Shown: positions 24,401 to 36,041 of the stretch, in pieces | Numbering within the stretch: position 1 is the first letter of the stretch | Layout of the letters: each line of letters begins with the position of its first letter | Source of the DNA: Lineus longissimus | Taxonomy: Eukaryota > Nemertea > Pilidiophora > Heteronemertea > Lineidae | Length of the DNA: 64,000 bases | Assembly: GCF_910592395.1 (NCBI RefSeq) | Contig: NC_088315.1 | Span: 7,442,501-7,506,500 of the forward strand | Direction: 5' to 3' | The notes under the pieces: model-generated | Told to the model about the DNA's origin: nothing | Seen by the model: only the letters and a program-made list of their open reading frames with translations | Database searches by the model: none | Program-made: the position numbers and the translations under genes

Positions 24401-27400
24401 AATGCTGTTCGGCAAGCGTGCAAAGCGACCTAAGATTGACAGCCCCGAAACACGCCGAGATCCATTAAGAGCTGATTAAAGACAAATTTAAAGGAAAAAT
24501 CTAGAATAAAATTTAGAATATTGAATGCCTTAGAAGTTAACTAAAGTTCTTTGAGAATATAATATCTTTACAGGGCGCCATAAACGTATAAATTACTGGA
24601 AGCTGTGAAGCACAAATCCAAACGGAAAAAGAGCAATAGCGATTTGACTGACTGTTTTACGAAAGTCAGTTTTCCTGATATTGGTGTGAGACATTTATGT
24701 TTATTGTATTTAATATGGCAAACCAACAACTCACCCTGGCAGTCCACTCCTCCTCACACTCCATTCCATCTTCCTGAATCACGAAGAACGCGCTGATGAA
24801 TTTGCGGCCGAAAGGGAGATGCTGGCTTTTCATTTCCCTAAGATTAGTGTTGCCGGCACTGGTGCATTCGATTGTGTTCGTCTGCAAGTTCAGGAAAGCC
24901 CAGTTTTGATCTGAAAGGGAAATTCGCGGTAAATATACTCTTTAAACGCACTAAACGCGATTGCAAAATGTTCCGTTTCACCAAGGAGGATAGCGGAATA
25001 GCGTATTTTGCAGAGTTATTCATCCACTATTGGACGGAAAGTGGTTTCATTGCATATCTTGCGATCGCAGGACCTACGACATGAATCTGTTGTCACTGCT
25101 ACCTGCGATTTATATCAAACACAGCAAGTACCGGTTTTACCCTATTGATCTCCTCTTTGATGTTCCGCGAAAGGTTGTGTCTCACGTGAAAGAACAATAG
25201 GAAGGGAACGTGTATGGAAAAGGCCTTTACCCAAACTGAAGATCTTGTTTGCCGTTTCCTCAATCCTGTCCACCAAATCGTGATGATTTTCGTAGCGTAT
25301 CTCGAACATGGCCTGCTTGTTGACTAGCTTGCTCTGCAGGGTGGTGACGTGGAGCCTGATAGGCGGGCGGTACAGCTTGGTCGTGTCGTTCAGGTACCAT
25401 AAACGGAAGATGCGCACGTGGGGGTCTCGGAACTGTTTTTGGAAACTGACGTGAGAGGTCGCTACTGCCGCGGATCCTGTAATAATGAAGGATTTGATCC
25501 AGTTATGAAACGGTTGTCACAAAGACCGTAGCCGTCTCTTGCTCGTGGACTGGACTGCTTCGAGCGCCGATTGGCGCGACAATGTATAGAAGTATGCACA
25601 ATTGCCTCTCTAGCGGGTTTCAGCGCCACACAGACGCGATTGAAGAGGTAATTGTGCCAACGCCATGGAATGTAACTTATGGACTGGGTTGTAGGGATCT
25701 CCACAGGAAACCTAGGCCAAGCGGCACCCTGTATCATGTATGGAAACTGACAAACAAACACAGTGACGACGTGCACTTGCGCTCGGGACGCATGTAGTGG
25801 ACCTGCCTCGTCCTGTCGCCTCGCTCGGTAGACAGGAAGGAAAGACGACTAGGATGACATGGACTGCATAGGAGTCTAAAGCACTGTGTTGTGGCACCTA
25901 CCTTCGTCGTTGAGTTCCTCCACAATAAGGGACTGAATATTGGTGAGCATGATGTCGGTTTTCTCGTAGACCCACTTCTCCATTCTGCTCCAGACGCCTA
26001 CGTAGTCCTCGTAGACGGGACTGAGTGGGGTGCGCCTCGCGCTAAGAACTGGCACGAAGTCTTCGTAACCTTAAGAAGAAGTAGATAATTTATAACTGCA
26101 AAAAGGCAGCAAAATACATCACCAAACGCTCACAAGGATATTATCAAGCATGTTTTGTTTTGTTTTGTTTTGTGTGTACAACTTTAGTTTATTCTGTACA
26201 CCTGAGGACGCCACTGCATGAAATTGTGAAGAAACTGTTTGTTCTGAAACAGTTATCGAAAGTCGTTAATCCGTAACACGAGTTTTCCAACATTTGTTTT
26301 ACAATAGACATGATTTTTAAGCACTTCTATTTAAACAAGTCTCCACCAATCGAGTCCGAATCAGCTATCATCTCTTGTGTGAAAGCCCATCCCAATGAAA
26401 TGATTTTACCAGCCGACAAGTTGGTCTTCCACGCTCGAGCCGACCGGAGTTTTATCGCGTTGAATCAGCTTACCAATGTTGACCTTCTGTGGTGCGCCCT
26501 CCCTGAACCAAAGCCGCAGACAGTTTATGTCAAAAATCTTCTCCTCTTCTCTATCTCCGGGAAAAACCTTGTACGTGAGCTCAGGATCAATGTCCTTGCT
26601 CCCCTTGTTAACGAAGAGGCGGACGGTCTCTGTCGCCAGCAGCGAACCTGGAATAAAATGTTAAAGGGATACTATAGGTAGAAGCCAGGCGGCCAGATTG
26701 CGTTACACTAAGTCGTCGATAGGTTTCACTGCTATATCATAGTATAGTATAGCACTATTCTCTGGTTACTTACCTTCCTTATTATCAGAAAGGAAATCTC
26801 TTAATCACTGAGATTGAAAGTCTGTGGTCTCTATGAAACCATATCTTCATCAGTCATACATTGTACAATAGGGTAGGACACTCTTTCCGGGGGGGGGGGG
26901 GGGTTAAAACTGTTTCACCGGTCTCGGGTCACCGTCACCGGCCTACCTACCTGGCATAGCATGGTGGCCAAGGGACCTGTTGACGGAGCTGAGCGTGTCT
27001 TGGAGTGTCTCGTACTCCGGTCTCTGGGTTCCATCCTCGACGCCAGTCAGCCGCGGCACAACCAGTGTGGCGCCTATCTTCTGAGCGTTCCCGGCGTTAG
27101 TGTTTCGATACCATAGCCTACAACAATTGCATCTAATTAGTTGAAAAAGGAAGGAAATCAACGCTATAGGAAGTAACATTATCACTGGCAACCACAGACT
27201 AAGTTCTTCAACTCACTGTGCATGATAATTATAGTCACCAGTATATTACCATTAACCCCCAGCTCCGGTCTATCATCTGGGCAGAGACACTTACTCGCCT
27301 GTTGCCTATTTTCTTATCAAATTTCAACAGGTTTCTTTCAGTGGTTGATGACTCGCTTTGTAAATAAGCCCTTGAACTGTTGCAGTTACATAATGCTTGA

Positions 27401-28265
27401 CATACAACATCTGAGCAGCTCTGAGCTGACCATCCCCTTCGGACCTATCGAACGGCAGCTGTGAAAGCGACGAATCAGAGATTCAGTCCCAATATTTAGC
27501 TAAATAGGATCTTCACCTTAGAGCCTTCAACTCGGGAGACCTAATGGCATCATTTGTGCCTCCCATGTACTCTGACGAGCCGGTCCAGTTAGGGTCGAAG
27601 TGAGCGTTACGCGCCTGGCCGTTCCGGGGTTTCAGGGCTAACGTCTCGCAGTTGATCACATTGGCGGTGGTATTCTGGCGAAGCCAATGGTTTGCCCTCT
27701 CAATCAAAGTGCTGAAAAATATCATGAAATTTCAAATTATTGATGATTGATGAGTACTAATGCAGCAGTCTAAAATGACCCTCTGAAAAAAGTGTCCGTC
27801 ACTTCTATTGTATGGCAAGGGATTAAGGTTTGCTATTCTATAGAGACCATGACAGTCAAAAAATCAGAAAGCAGCACAAGAGCATCCTTTATTTCCTCGA
27901 TACTCATACTCATTTACTCAAGGACTCACATAGTATTGATATACATGATGTATGCGGTGTTTATGTAATTTCATCATCAGACAATCCACTGGCTCAAGTG
28001 ATGTGGGGATGTAGGTGGTTCAAAAAACGTTTTATAGTATTTTGTATATGTAAGGTTTGCAGGAAAGTTCGACTGTTTAGAAAGGACCAATGTTTGTCGC
28101 ACAGTAATGGGTGATATTGGATAGTTCCATATACCAAGCAAAGCCGAATTCACATTCACAAACCACTCAAAAGAGAAGATCTTACCTGAAAGTGCTGTAA
28201 GATGACACCTTTCCGTCAAGACCCTTGACAAGAAGATCGGGAACGAATTCAACAGACTCGACCAT
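21413..28265 (-). CDS. Eight-module repeat protein with CaaX-like C-terminus (unrecognised family)
   Basis: Predicted 823-aa protein from 14 exons with a start in good context (CAAAATGG). Exons, in transcript order: 28265-28186, 27711-27517, 27117-26951, 26647-26474, 26069-25902, 25476-25231, 24910-24735, 24349-24156, 23716-23507, 23386-23223, 23094-22936, 22759-22613, 22205-21948 and 21546-21413. All junctions are GT-AG and codon phase closes throughout. The protein is built of about eight related ~100-aa modules. Each has a pattern like YE(S/T)FE(E/D)T...N.WL, then V.N.ET, then a long variable stretch, ending in LR(L/V)W(Y/F). There is no signal peptide or membrane segment. A glutamate/alanine-rich linker sits near residues 403-430. 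The last four residues are CTIL, which fits a CaaX prenylation box (Leu last favours geranylgeranyl transfer), suggesting membrane anchoring. I do not recognise the family and assign no function. The least certain junction is the acceptor of the last exon (ACCAAG, weak pyrimidine tract): if intron 13 is retained, a stop follows three codons later and CTIL is lost. Confidence 0.75.
22285..22392 (-). pseudogene. Decayed duplicate of exon 13 of the repeat-protein gene
   Basis: In the intron between exons 12 and 13, the minus strand reads TTTTAG then ATGAAAGCATC and, further on, TCATCCGTGTCTGGTACAAG. This closely matches the start of exon 13 (ATGAAAAACTC ... TCATTCGTGTCTGGTACAAG). The intervening sequence has a net frame change, and the similarity fades before any donor site. 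It looks like a broken tandem copy of the first third of exon 13. Confidence 0.65.
26153..26173. repeat. TTTTG microsatellite
   Basis: About four copies of TTTTG in an intron of the repeat-protein gene. Confidence 0.8.
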
Positions 28266-28850
28266 TTTGCACAAGTATCGTCTGCTTCTTGAAATGCAGT
28301 CGTCTGCAACTCCTACCGAAACAACAAAAACACGGCCTCCAATACCTTTCTAAGTACGTTCCATATCGACTGATGGTCCCACCCAAGATTTTGTGGTGTA
28401 GGCCTAAGTGTTGAATAATAAAAGGTTCGCGTAATATTGTATTCATCTCTTTCGTTCGGAATCCATCAAACGGAAACAGACTTGGGTCATTTTCTCAGGT
28501 TGGAACCATTCGAATGGAAAGAGACTGGGGTCATTTCCCCAGTCACTTTTCTCTATAACTGTCACTGTCTCCTTCCTTATATTTCGACTGATGCATTTAA
28601 AGAGCAAATAAAGTTATTTCACCTTTCGCCATCCCAGGATCTCAGCAGAGGAAGAAAAGCTCGCTGCTGCCCAGGTCCTCCTTGGTGTAAACTTCTCGTC
28701 ACCCCGAACTCCATTTGGCTTCCAGCCCTCTGTTCGAAGGACCCTCGATGAGCTGATTGTATCCCGATCTAGCTTTGTCTTAGTGAACTTTGCCAAAATG
28801 GTCATATTATCTTAAATGGAACAAGTTTTTCTTTGTTATAGTTGAAGAAA
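28266..28850 (-). promoter_or_regulatory. Presumed 5' leader and promoter region
   Basis: The ~580 bp between the predicted start codon and the edge of the large minisatellite must hold the 5' leader and core promoter if no upstream exon exists. I see no TATA box at a convincing position. Two imperfect ~50-bp repeats (GAAACAGACTTGGGTCATTT and GAAAGAGACTGGGGTCATTT) lie at 28,470-28,540. Placement is by inference. Confidence 0.3.
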
Positions 28851-31800
28851 GGACCGTCTCTCTTTGCTTTAGAGGAAGAACAGACAGCGTTCTGCTCGTC
28901 CAGAAGAAGAAAGGACAGCCTTCCTTTGGTTGGAGGAAGAAATGACAGTGTTTAAGAAAAAGAAGGGGTTTAGAGGAAGAAACGACAACATTTCCTTTGT
29001 TTGGAGGAAGAAGGGACTGCCTTTCTTTAATTTAGAGGAAGACACGACAGTCTTCTTTGGTTTAGAGGAAGGGACAGTCTTTCTTCGTTTGGATGGCTGA
29101 AATTACAGTCTTTCTTTAGTTCAGAGAAAGAAACGGCAGTCTTTCTTTGGGTGATATTGAGGAAGAAGGGACAGTCTTTCTTTGGTTTAAGAGGAAAGAA
29201 GGGACAGACTTCTTTGGTTTAGAGGAAGAAAGGATAGCCTTTCTTTAGTTCAGAGGTAGAAACGAGTCTTTCCTAGGTTTAGTTGCAGAAGGGCCAGTCG
29301 TTTTCTGGTTTAGAGGAAGGGCAGTCATACTTTGGTTAAGGGGAAGAAGGGACAGCCTATCTTTGGTTTAGAGGAAAAAGACACAGTCTTTCTTTGGTTT
29401 AAAGGAAGAAGGGATAGTCTTTCTTCAGTTTAGAAGGAGAAGGTCGAGTCTTGAAGAAGGGACAGTCTTCTTTGGTTTAGGGGAAGAAGGAACAGTCTTT
29501 CTTTGGTTTAGAGGAAGAAGAGACAGTCTTTCATTGGTTTAGAGGAAGAAGGAATAGTTTTTCTTTGGTTTAGAGGAAGAAGGGACAGTCTTTCTTTGGT
29601 TTAGAGGAAGAAGGAACAGTCTTTCTTTGGTTTAGAGGAAGAAAGAACAGTCTTTCTTTGGTTTGGAGGAAGAAGGAACAGTCTTTCTTTGGTTTAGAGG
29701 AAGAAGGAACAGTCTTTCTTTGGTTTAGGGGAAGAAGGAACAGTCTTTCTTTGGTGTAGGGGAAGAAGGAACAGTCTTTCTTTGGTTTAGAGGAAGAAGG
29801 AACAGTCTCTCTTTGGTTTAGAGGAAGAAGGGACAGTCTTTCTTTAGTTTAGAGGAAGAAGGAAGAGTCTTTCTTTGGTTTAGAGGAAGAAGGGACAGTC
29901 TTTCTTTGGTTTAGAGGAAGAAAGAACAGTCTTTCTTTGGTTTAGGGGAAGAAGGAACAGTCTTTCTTTAGTTTAGAGGAAGAAGGAAGAGTCTTTCTTT
30001 GGTTTAGAGGAAGAAGGGACAGTCTTTCTTTGGTTTAGAGGAAGAAGGAACCGTCTTTCTTTGGTTTAGGGGAAGAAGGAACAGTCTTTCTTTGGTGTAG
30101 GGGAAGAAGGAACAGTCTTTCTTTGGTTTAGAGGAAGAAGGAACAGTCTTTCTTTGGTTTAGAGGAAGAAAGAACAGTCTTTCTTTGGTTAGGGGAAGAA
30201 GGGACAGTCTTTCTTTAGTTTAGAGGAAGAAGGAAGAGTCTTTCTTTGGTTTAGAGGAAGAAGGGACAGTCTTTCTTTGGTTTAGAGGAAGAAGGAACCG
30301 TCTTTCTTTGGTTTAGGGGAAGAAGGAACAGTCTTTCTTTGGTTTAGGGGAAGAAGGAACAGTCTCTCTTTGGTTTAGAGGAAGAAGGAACAGTCTTTCT
30401 TTGGTTTAGTGGAAGAAGGGACAGCCTATCTTTGGTTTAGGGGAAGAAGGAACAGTCTTTCTTTGGTTTAGGGGAAGAAGGGACAGTCTTTCTTTGGTTT
30501 AGGGGAAGAAGGGACAGTCTTTCTTTGGTTTAGAGGAAGAAAGAACAGTCTTTCTTTGGTTTAGGGGAAGAAGGGACAGTCTTTCTTTGGTTTAGAGGAA
30601 GAAAGAACAGTCTTTCTTTGGTTTAGGGGAAGAAAGGACAGTCTTTCTTTGGTTTAGGGGAAGAAGGGACAGTCTTTCTTTGGTTTAGAGGAAGAAAGAA
30701 CAGTCTTTCTTTGGTTTAGGGGAAGAAGGGACAGTCTTTCTTTGGTTTAGAGGAAGAAAGAACAGTCTTTCTTTGGTTTAGGGGAAGAAGGGACAGTCTT
30801 TCTTTGGTTTAGAGGAAGAAAGAACAGTCTTTCTTTGGTTTAGGGGAAGAAAGAACAGTCTTTCTTTGGTTTGGAGGAAGAAGGAACAGTCTTTCTTTGG
30901 TTTAGAGGAAGAAGGAACAGTCTTTCTTTGGTTTAGGGGAAGAAGGAACAGTCTTTCTTTGGTGTAGGGGAAGAAGGAACAGTCTTTCTTTGGTTTAGAG
31001 GAAGAAGGAACAGTCTCTCTTTGGTTTAGAGGAAGAAGGAACAGTCTCTCTTTGGTTTAGAGGAAGAAGGGACAGTCTTTCTTTAGTTTAGAGGAAGAAG
31101 GAAGAGTCTTTCTTTGGTTTAGAGGAAGAAGGGACAGTCTTTCTTTGGTTTAGAGGAAGAAAGAACAGTCTTTCTTTGGTTTAGAGGAAGAAGAGACAGC
31201 CTATCTTTGGTTAAGAGGAAGAAGGAAGAGTCTTTCTTTGGTTTAGAGGAAGAAGGGACAGCTTATCTTTGGTTTAGAGGAAGAAGGAACAGTCTTTCTT
31301 TGGTTTAGGGGAAGAAGGAACAGTCTTTCTTTGGTTTAGAGGAAGAAAGAACAGTCTTTCTTTGGTTTAAAGGAAGAAGGGACAGCCTTTCTTTGGTTTT
31401 GAGGAAGAAGGAACAATCTTCCTTTGGTTTAGAGGAAGAATTGGCATGATTTCTTTCATTCATAGGAAGAACCGAGTGCCTTTCTTTGCTTTTGAGGAAG
31501 AATTGGCATGATTTCTTTCATTCATAGGAAGAACCGAGTGCCTTTCTTTGCTTTTGAGGAAGAATTGGCATGATTTCTTTCATTCATAGGAAGAACCGAG
31601 TGCCTTTCTTTGCTTTTGAGGAAGAATTGGCATGATTTCTTTCATTCATAGGAAGAACCGAGTGCCTTTCTTTGCTTTTGAGGAAGAATTGGCATGATTT
31701 CTTTCATTCATAGGAAGAACCGAGTGCCTTTCTTTGCTTTTGAGGAAGAATTGGCATGATTTCTTTCATTCATAGGAAGAACCGAGTGCCTTTCTTTGCT

Positions 31801-33530
31801 TTTGAGGAAGAATTGGCATGGTTCTTTCATTCATAGGAAGAACCGAGTGCCTTTCTTTGCTTTTGAGGAAGAATTGGCATGATTTCTTTCATTCATAGGA
31901 AGAACCGAGTGCCTTTCTTTGCTTTTGAGGAAGAATTGGCATGATTTCTTTCATTCATAGGAAGAACCGAGTGCCTTTCTTTGCTTTTGAGGAAGAATTG
32001 GCATGATTTCTTTCATTCATAGGAAGAACCGAGTGCCTTTCTTTGCTTTTGAGGAAGAATTGGCATGATTTCTTTCATTCATAGGAAGAACCGAGTGCCT
32101 TTCTTTGCTTTTGAGGAAGAATTGGCATGGTTCTTTCATTCATAGGAAGAACCGAGTGCCTTTCTTTGCTTTTGAGGAAGAATTGGCATGATTTCTTTCA
32201 TTCATAGGAAGAACCGAGTGCCTTTCTTTGCTTTTGAGGAAGAATTGGCATGATTTCTTTCATTCATAGGAAGAACCGAGTGCCTTTCTTTGCTTTTGAG
32301 GAAGAATTGGCATGATTTCTTTCATTCATAGGAAGAAGCGAGTGCCTTTCTTTGCTTTTGAGGAAGAATTGGCATGATTTCTTTCATTCATAGGAAGAAG
32401 CGAGTGCCTTTCTTTGCTTTTGAGGAAGAATTGGCATGATTTCTTTCATTCATAGGAAGAAGCGAGTGCCCTTCGTTGCTTTTGAGGAAGAATTGGCATG
32501 ATTTCTTTCATTCATAGGAAGAACCGAGTGCCTTTCTTTGCTTTTGAGGAAGAATTGGCATGATTTCTTTCATTCATAGGAAGAACCGAGTGCCTTTCTT
32601 TGCTTTTGAGGAAGAATTGGCATGATTTCTTTCATTCATAGGAAGAACCGAGTGCCTTTCTTTGCTTTTGAGGAAGAATTGGCATGATTTCTTTCATTCA
32701 TAGGAAGAAGCGAGTGCCTTTCTTTGCTTTTGAGGAAGAATTGGCATGATTTCTTTCATTCATAGGAAGAAGCGAGTGCCTTTCTTTGCTTTTGAGGAAG
32801 AATTGGCATGATTTCTTTCATTCATAGGAAGAACCGAGTGCCTTTCTTTGCTTTTGAGGAAGAATTGGCATGATTTCTTTCATTCATAGGAAGAACCGAG
32901 TGCCTTTCTTTACTTTTGAGGAAGAATTGGCATGATTTCTTTCAATTATAGGAAGAACCGAGTGCCTTTCTTTGCTTTTGAGGAAGAATTGGCATGATTT
33001 CTTTCATTCATAGGAAGAACCGAGTGCCTTTCTTTGCTTTTGAGGAAGAATTGGCATGATTTCTTTCATTCATAGGAAGAACCGAGAGGAAGAAGGGACA
33101 GTCTTTCTTTGATTTAGAGGAAGAAGGGACAGCCTATCTTTGGTTTAGAGGAAGAAGGAAGAGTCTTTCTTTGGTTTAGAGGGTCGAGTCTTGAAGAGGA
33201 GACAGTCTTCCTTTGGTTTACATCAGAGTCAACATTTAGGACAAGTAGAACAGTCTTTGTTTGGTTTAAGGGAAGAATGAACAGTCTTTCTTTGGTTTAG
33301 GGAGAGAAAGAACAGTCTTTCTTTGGTTTAGAGGAAGAAGGGACAGCCTATCTTTGGTTTAGAGGAAGAAGGAAGAGTCTTTCTTTAGGGGAAGAAGGAA
33401 CAGTCTTTCTTTGGTTTAGAGGAAGAAGGGACAGCCTATCTTTGGTTTAGAGGAAGAAGGAAGAGTCTTTCTTTAGGGGAAGAAGGAACAGTCTTTCTTT
33501 GGTTTAGAGGAAGAAGGGAATCATTTCGAC
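28850..33530. repeat. 31-bp minisatellite array, 4.7 kb
   Basis: The basic unit contains GGAAGAAGGGACAGTC and TTTCTTTGGTTTAGA, 31 bp in all, repeated head to tail at 28,850-31,430 and again at 33,085-33,530. Variants (GGAACAGTC, GAAAGAACAGTC, TTTAGGGG, GCCTATCTTTGG) are interspersed in patterns that suggest block duplications. The first ~600 bp is the most diverged. The unit is strongly strand-asymmetric: a purine-rich half (GAGGAAGAAGG) followed by a T-rich half. TTTAG gives stops in every frame over three units, so it is not coding. Confidence 0.95.
31432..33087. repeat. 62-bp higher-order repeat block inside the 31-bp array
   Basis: About 26 nearly identical copies of a 62-bp unit, exactly twice the surrounding 31-bp monomer. 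The first half carries GAGGAAGAATTGGCATGATT and the second GGAAGAACCGAGTGCCTTTC. Each half aligns to the ordinary monomer in its GGAAGAA and TTTCTTTG parts but has its own diverged middle. Copies differ mainly by CCGAGTG/GCGAGTG and one-base deletions (ATGGTTC for ATGATTTC), in runs that show recent local amplification. Confidence 0.95.
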
Positions 33531-35343
33531 CTACTGTGAGTGGTGAGAGACCCCTACTGGCGACATTGTGTAACTTTATCTTGCCTGCCTAGCTGCTGCC
33601 TGTATTGTCCTTTTAAAAACAACAGCTTTTCAATCAGGAAATTTGTTTCAATTGTAGCATTCTTGCTTTCACAAGATGTTATACTCATGCCAGCCATGAA
33701 GAAGAAAACAAAACAAAGATTTGAATTTGAGAAAAAAAGGTCTACAATATTATATTTTATATCAAATTTAAACAAATCACACATACAATCAATAAGTTTT
33801 ATCCAACATCTCTTGCTATGAGTGAATCTGTTTTTAGAGGCGCATCATTAGGTAATGCTGGGCTCGCACAAATGTAGTGTACATAGTTTCTTTGCAGAGG
33901 GCACTGTCATTAAATGCTACACACCTGTAAGTGTGCCTAAACAGTCGCCAAAATGTCCATGTAAATCTATTTTTGGTAACATACATATATAGAACATGTA
34001 GAATAGACTCTTGTTTATTAAAGTGTCACCCTTATAAACGAAAGGGCCAGCCAGATTTCGTTCATAAAACACTCTTTTTCTTTAATAATCAATGCCAGTT
34101 GTCCGTGCCCTATATTTAACTAATATAAGTAGCAAACCAACCGGCCACATCAGAAAGAGCTACTAACAAGGCTTAAAACCTTTCATTTTCAATTCCGAGG
34201 CAGTCACCTTTACCAATAGGTCAGTGGGATTAGTTTATCTATTCAACATCAAACTGTGCACCTGTACATGTACATGTATATGTATTTACCAATAATAATC
34301 ATCTAGTTGTCTTGTCTTGTGTTGCTGTTTTGACAGATGCCATCTGTGACAAAAGTGCCAAACTATGAATTTCTGAGGTCATCAGAATCTGATATTGTCG
34401 ATTAAAGTGAAGTGACAAAAGTTTTCAGGTTGATAAACTGCTTGTACACATGTACAAAATCTCCTCAATGTCAGATTTGACCTGTGCATAAGTCGGAGTG
34501 GGAGTCTGATGGTGCGATACCTCCAGACTCCTAAAATTACAAACCAGAAACACAATCACATGAAAGTCTGACTTGCTGGCGGTGAACATCAATCCTAAAG
34601 TCTTCTCCTTTGAAGGATGGATATACGCACAATGACGATAGAACGGCATAAAGATTGACATGAATATGTAAATTAAAACACTAGAAAATACATCATAAAA
34701 TAGAGCATAAGACCAGAAAGTTATGTCAAATCATGAAAAACATCAAAGAAGAAATAAAGACTAGTTTGTATTTATTCTCGAAAACATCAATTAAGAAATG
34801 ATATGGATAAGTCACATTATATCCTCTCCAAGAAGAAACCTGTGCAACACTGGATGAGTTAAAAACCAGTGTTGTTCTTTCAAAATTTGAAATTCAGTCT
34901 GAAAGGTGGGTCAAGAGGTGTAAATTTCATCTTAACCTGTCTCTAATCTAGAAGTATTTGAGCCATATTGAATCATCTCCTTTGACACTATATTGACTTT
35001 GTAGACGCTAAGTAACTAGTTGAATAGCGCCGGAACAAAAAGCCTATAGCAAACGTGCTAAACATGCTTAAAAGTATCTTCACAGTATATTGATATTAGA
35101 TATATATTGTCACATGATTTGAGAAAAATTATTTGGCCTTACACGACCATGGCACTGATATGAACACAAATGAAGTTTGTTGAATTTTCTAAACTCCATG
35201 TTCAACCCATTTGCCCAGAACAGCATTCTATAAAATAGTTAGCCACAAATATTAAGGCAAACTACTCTTAATTGATGAAGCTCACAGTTGATATGACAGT
35301 TTTATCCCTTTAGGTAGTAACCAGACATGTAAAAATGAGGACC
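33531..35343. other. No gene recognised
   Basis: AT-rich intergenic sequence between the minisatellite and the transposon. Frames up to 93 codons have no recognisable domains. It includes a small GTACATGTACATGTATATGT tract near 34,263. Confidence 0.5.
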
Positions 35344-35346
35344 TTA

Positions 35347-36041
35347 TAGTAGGGGTGCCAGACCTCAGAAATGTGCATAAAACAGGAGCAACTGGGTCAC
35401 GTCATGACATACTTTTGTTTCTAACATTTTTTTGTAGAGTGGATCATTCTGCATCAGATTCCAGAGGCCTGCTCGGGCAAATCATCCGCGAAACTAATTT
35501 TTCAGCCTACTTTTGTATTTTCGGAGCATTGGAAAATCGCCCCCAAATTTAGGGGTAGGGCAAATGTTATTGCATTTTTCAAAGGGTTCCACATAAATGT
35601 TTCCATCATATTTGGTATCTGTGGAAAGCTTATAAGGTGTGCTACATTTTGAGATCAATTGTTTTCTAATTGGGTCAATTTGGGGTCAACTAGAGGTCAA
35701 AAGGTCATGGGCGGAAGGGGTAAGTCAAAATCCACGGCTCTCTAAACTCTATGCCATGCTGTGCCCAAGTGAGTTAGACTATTGGAAGCCAACTAATGCA
35801 GAATTCTAGAGCACTCCAGTGGGTAGTTTTTTGATACCTAACTAAGCAACAGGGGTAAAGGACCTTTATATTAACCCCTTCAGTTGTGGGGCAAAATTTT
35901 GAAAATTGCTAAAAAATGAGCACCTTTCACTAATTAAACTTAATGGTGCAGTTATTGATCACAATCACTTTCTATTCACAATAATGAACACTGGCAACTT
36001 TAATTCTATCATTTTTCACTTTATTAGACTAGTAATTCTTA
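35347..36041 (+). repeat. Left terminal inverted repeat
   Basis: Reverse complement of 39,709-40,393, with a handful of substitutions and the divergent patch just inside the tip. Identity stops at AGACTAGTAATTCTT. The inner part contains the first ~45 codons of the transposase-like frame, so these codons are mirrored at the right end and are probably not protein-coding in origin. Confidence 0.9.
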
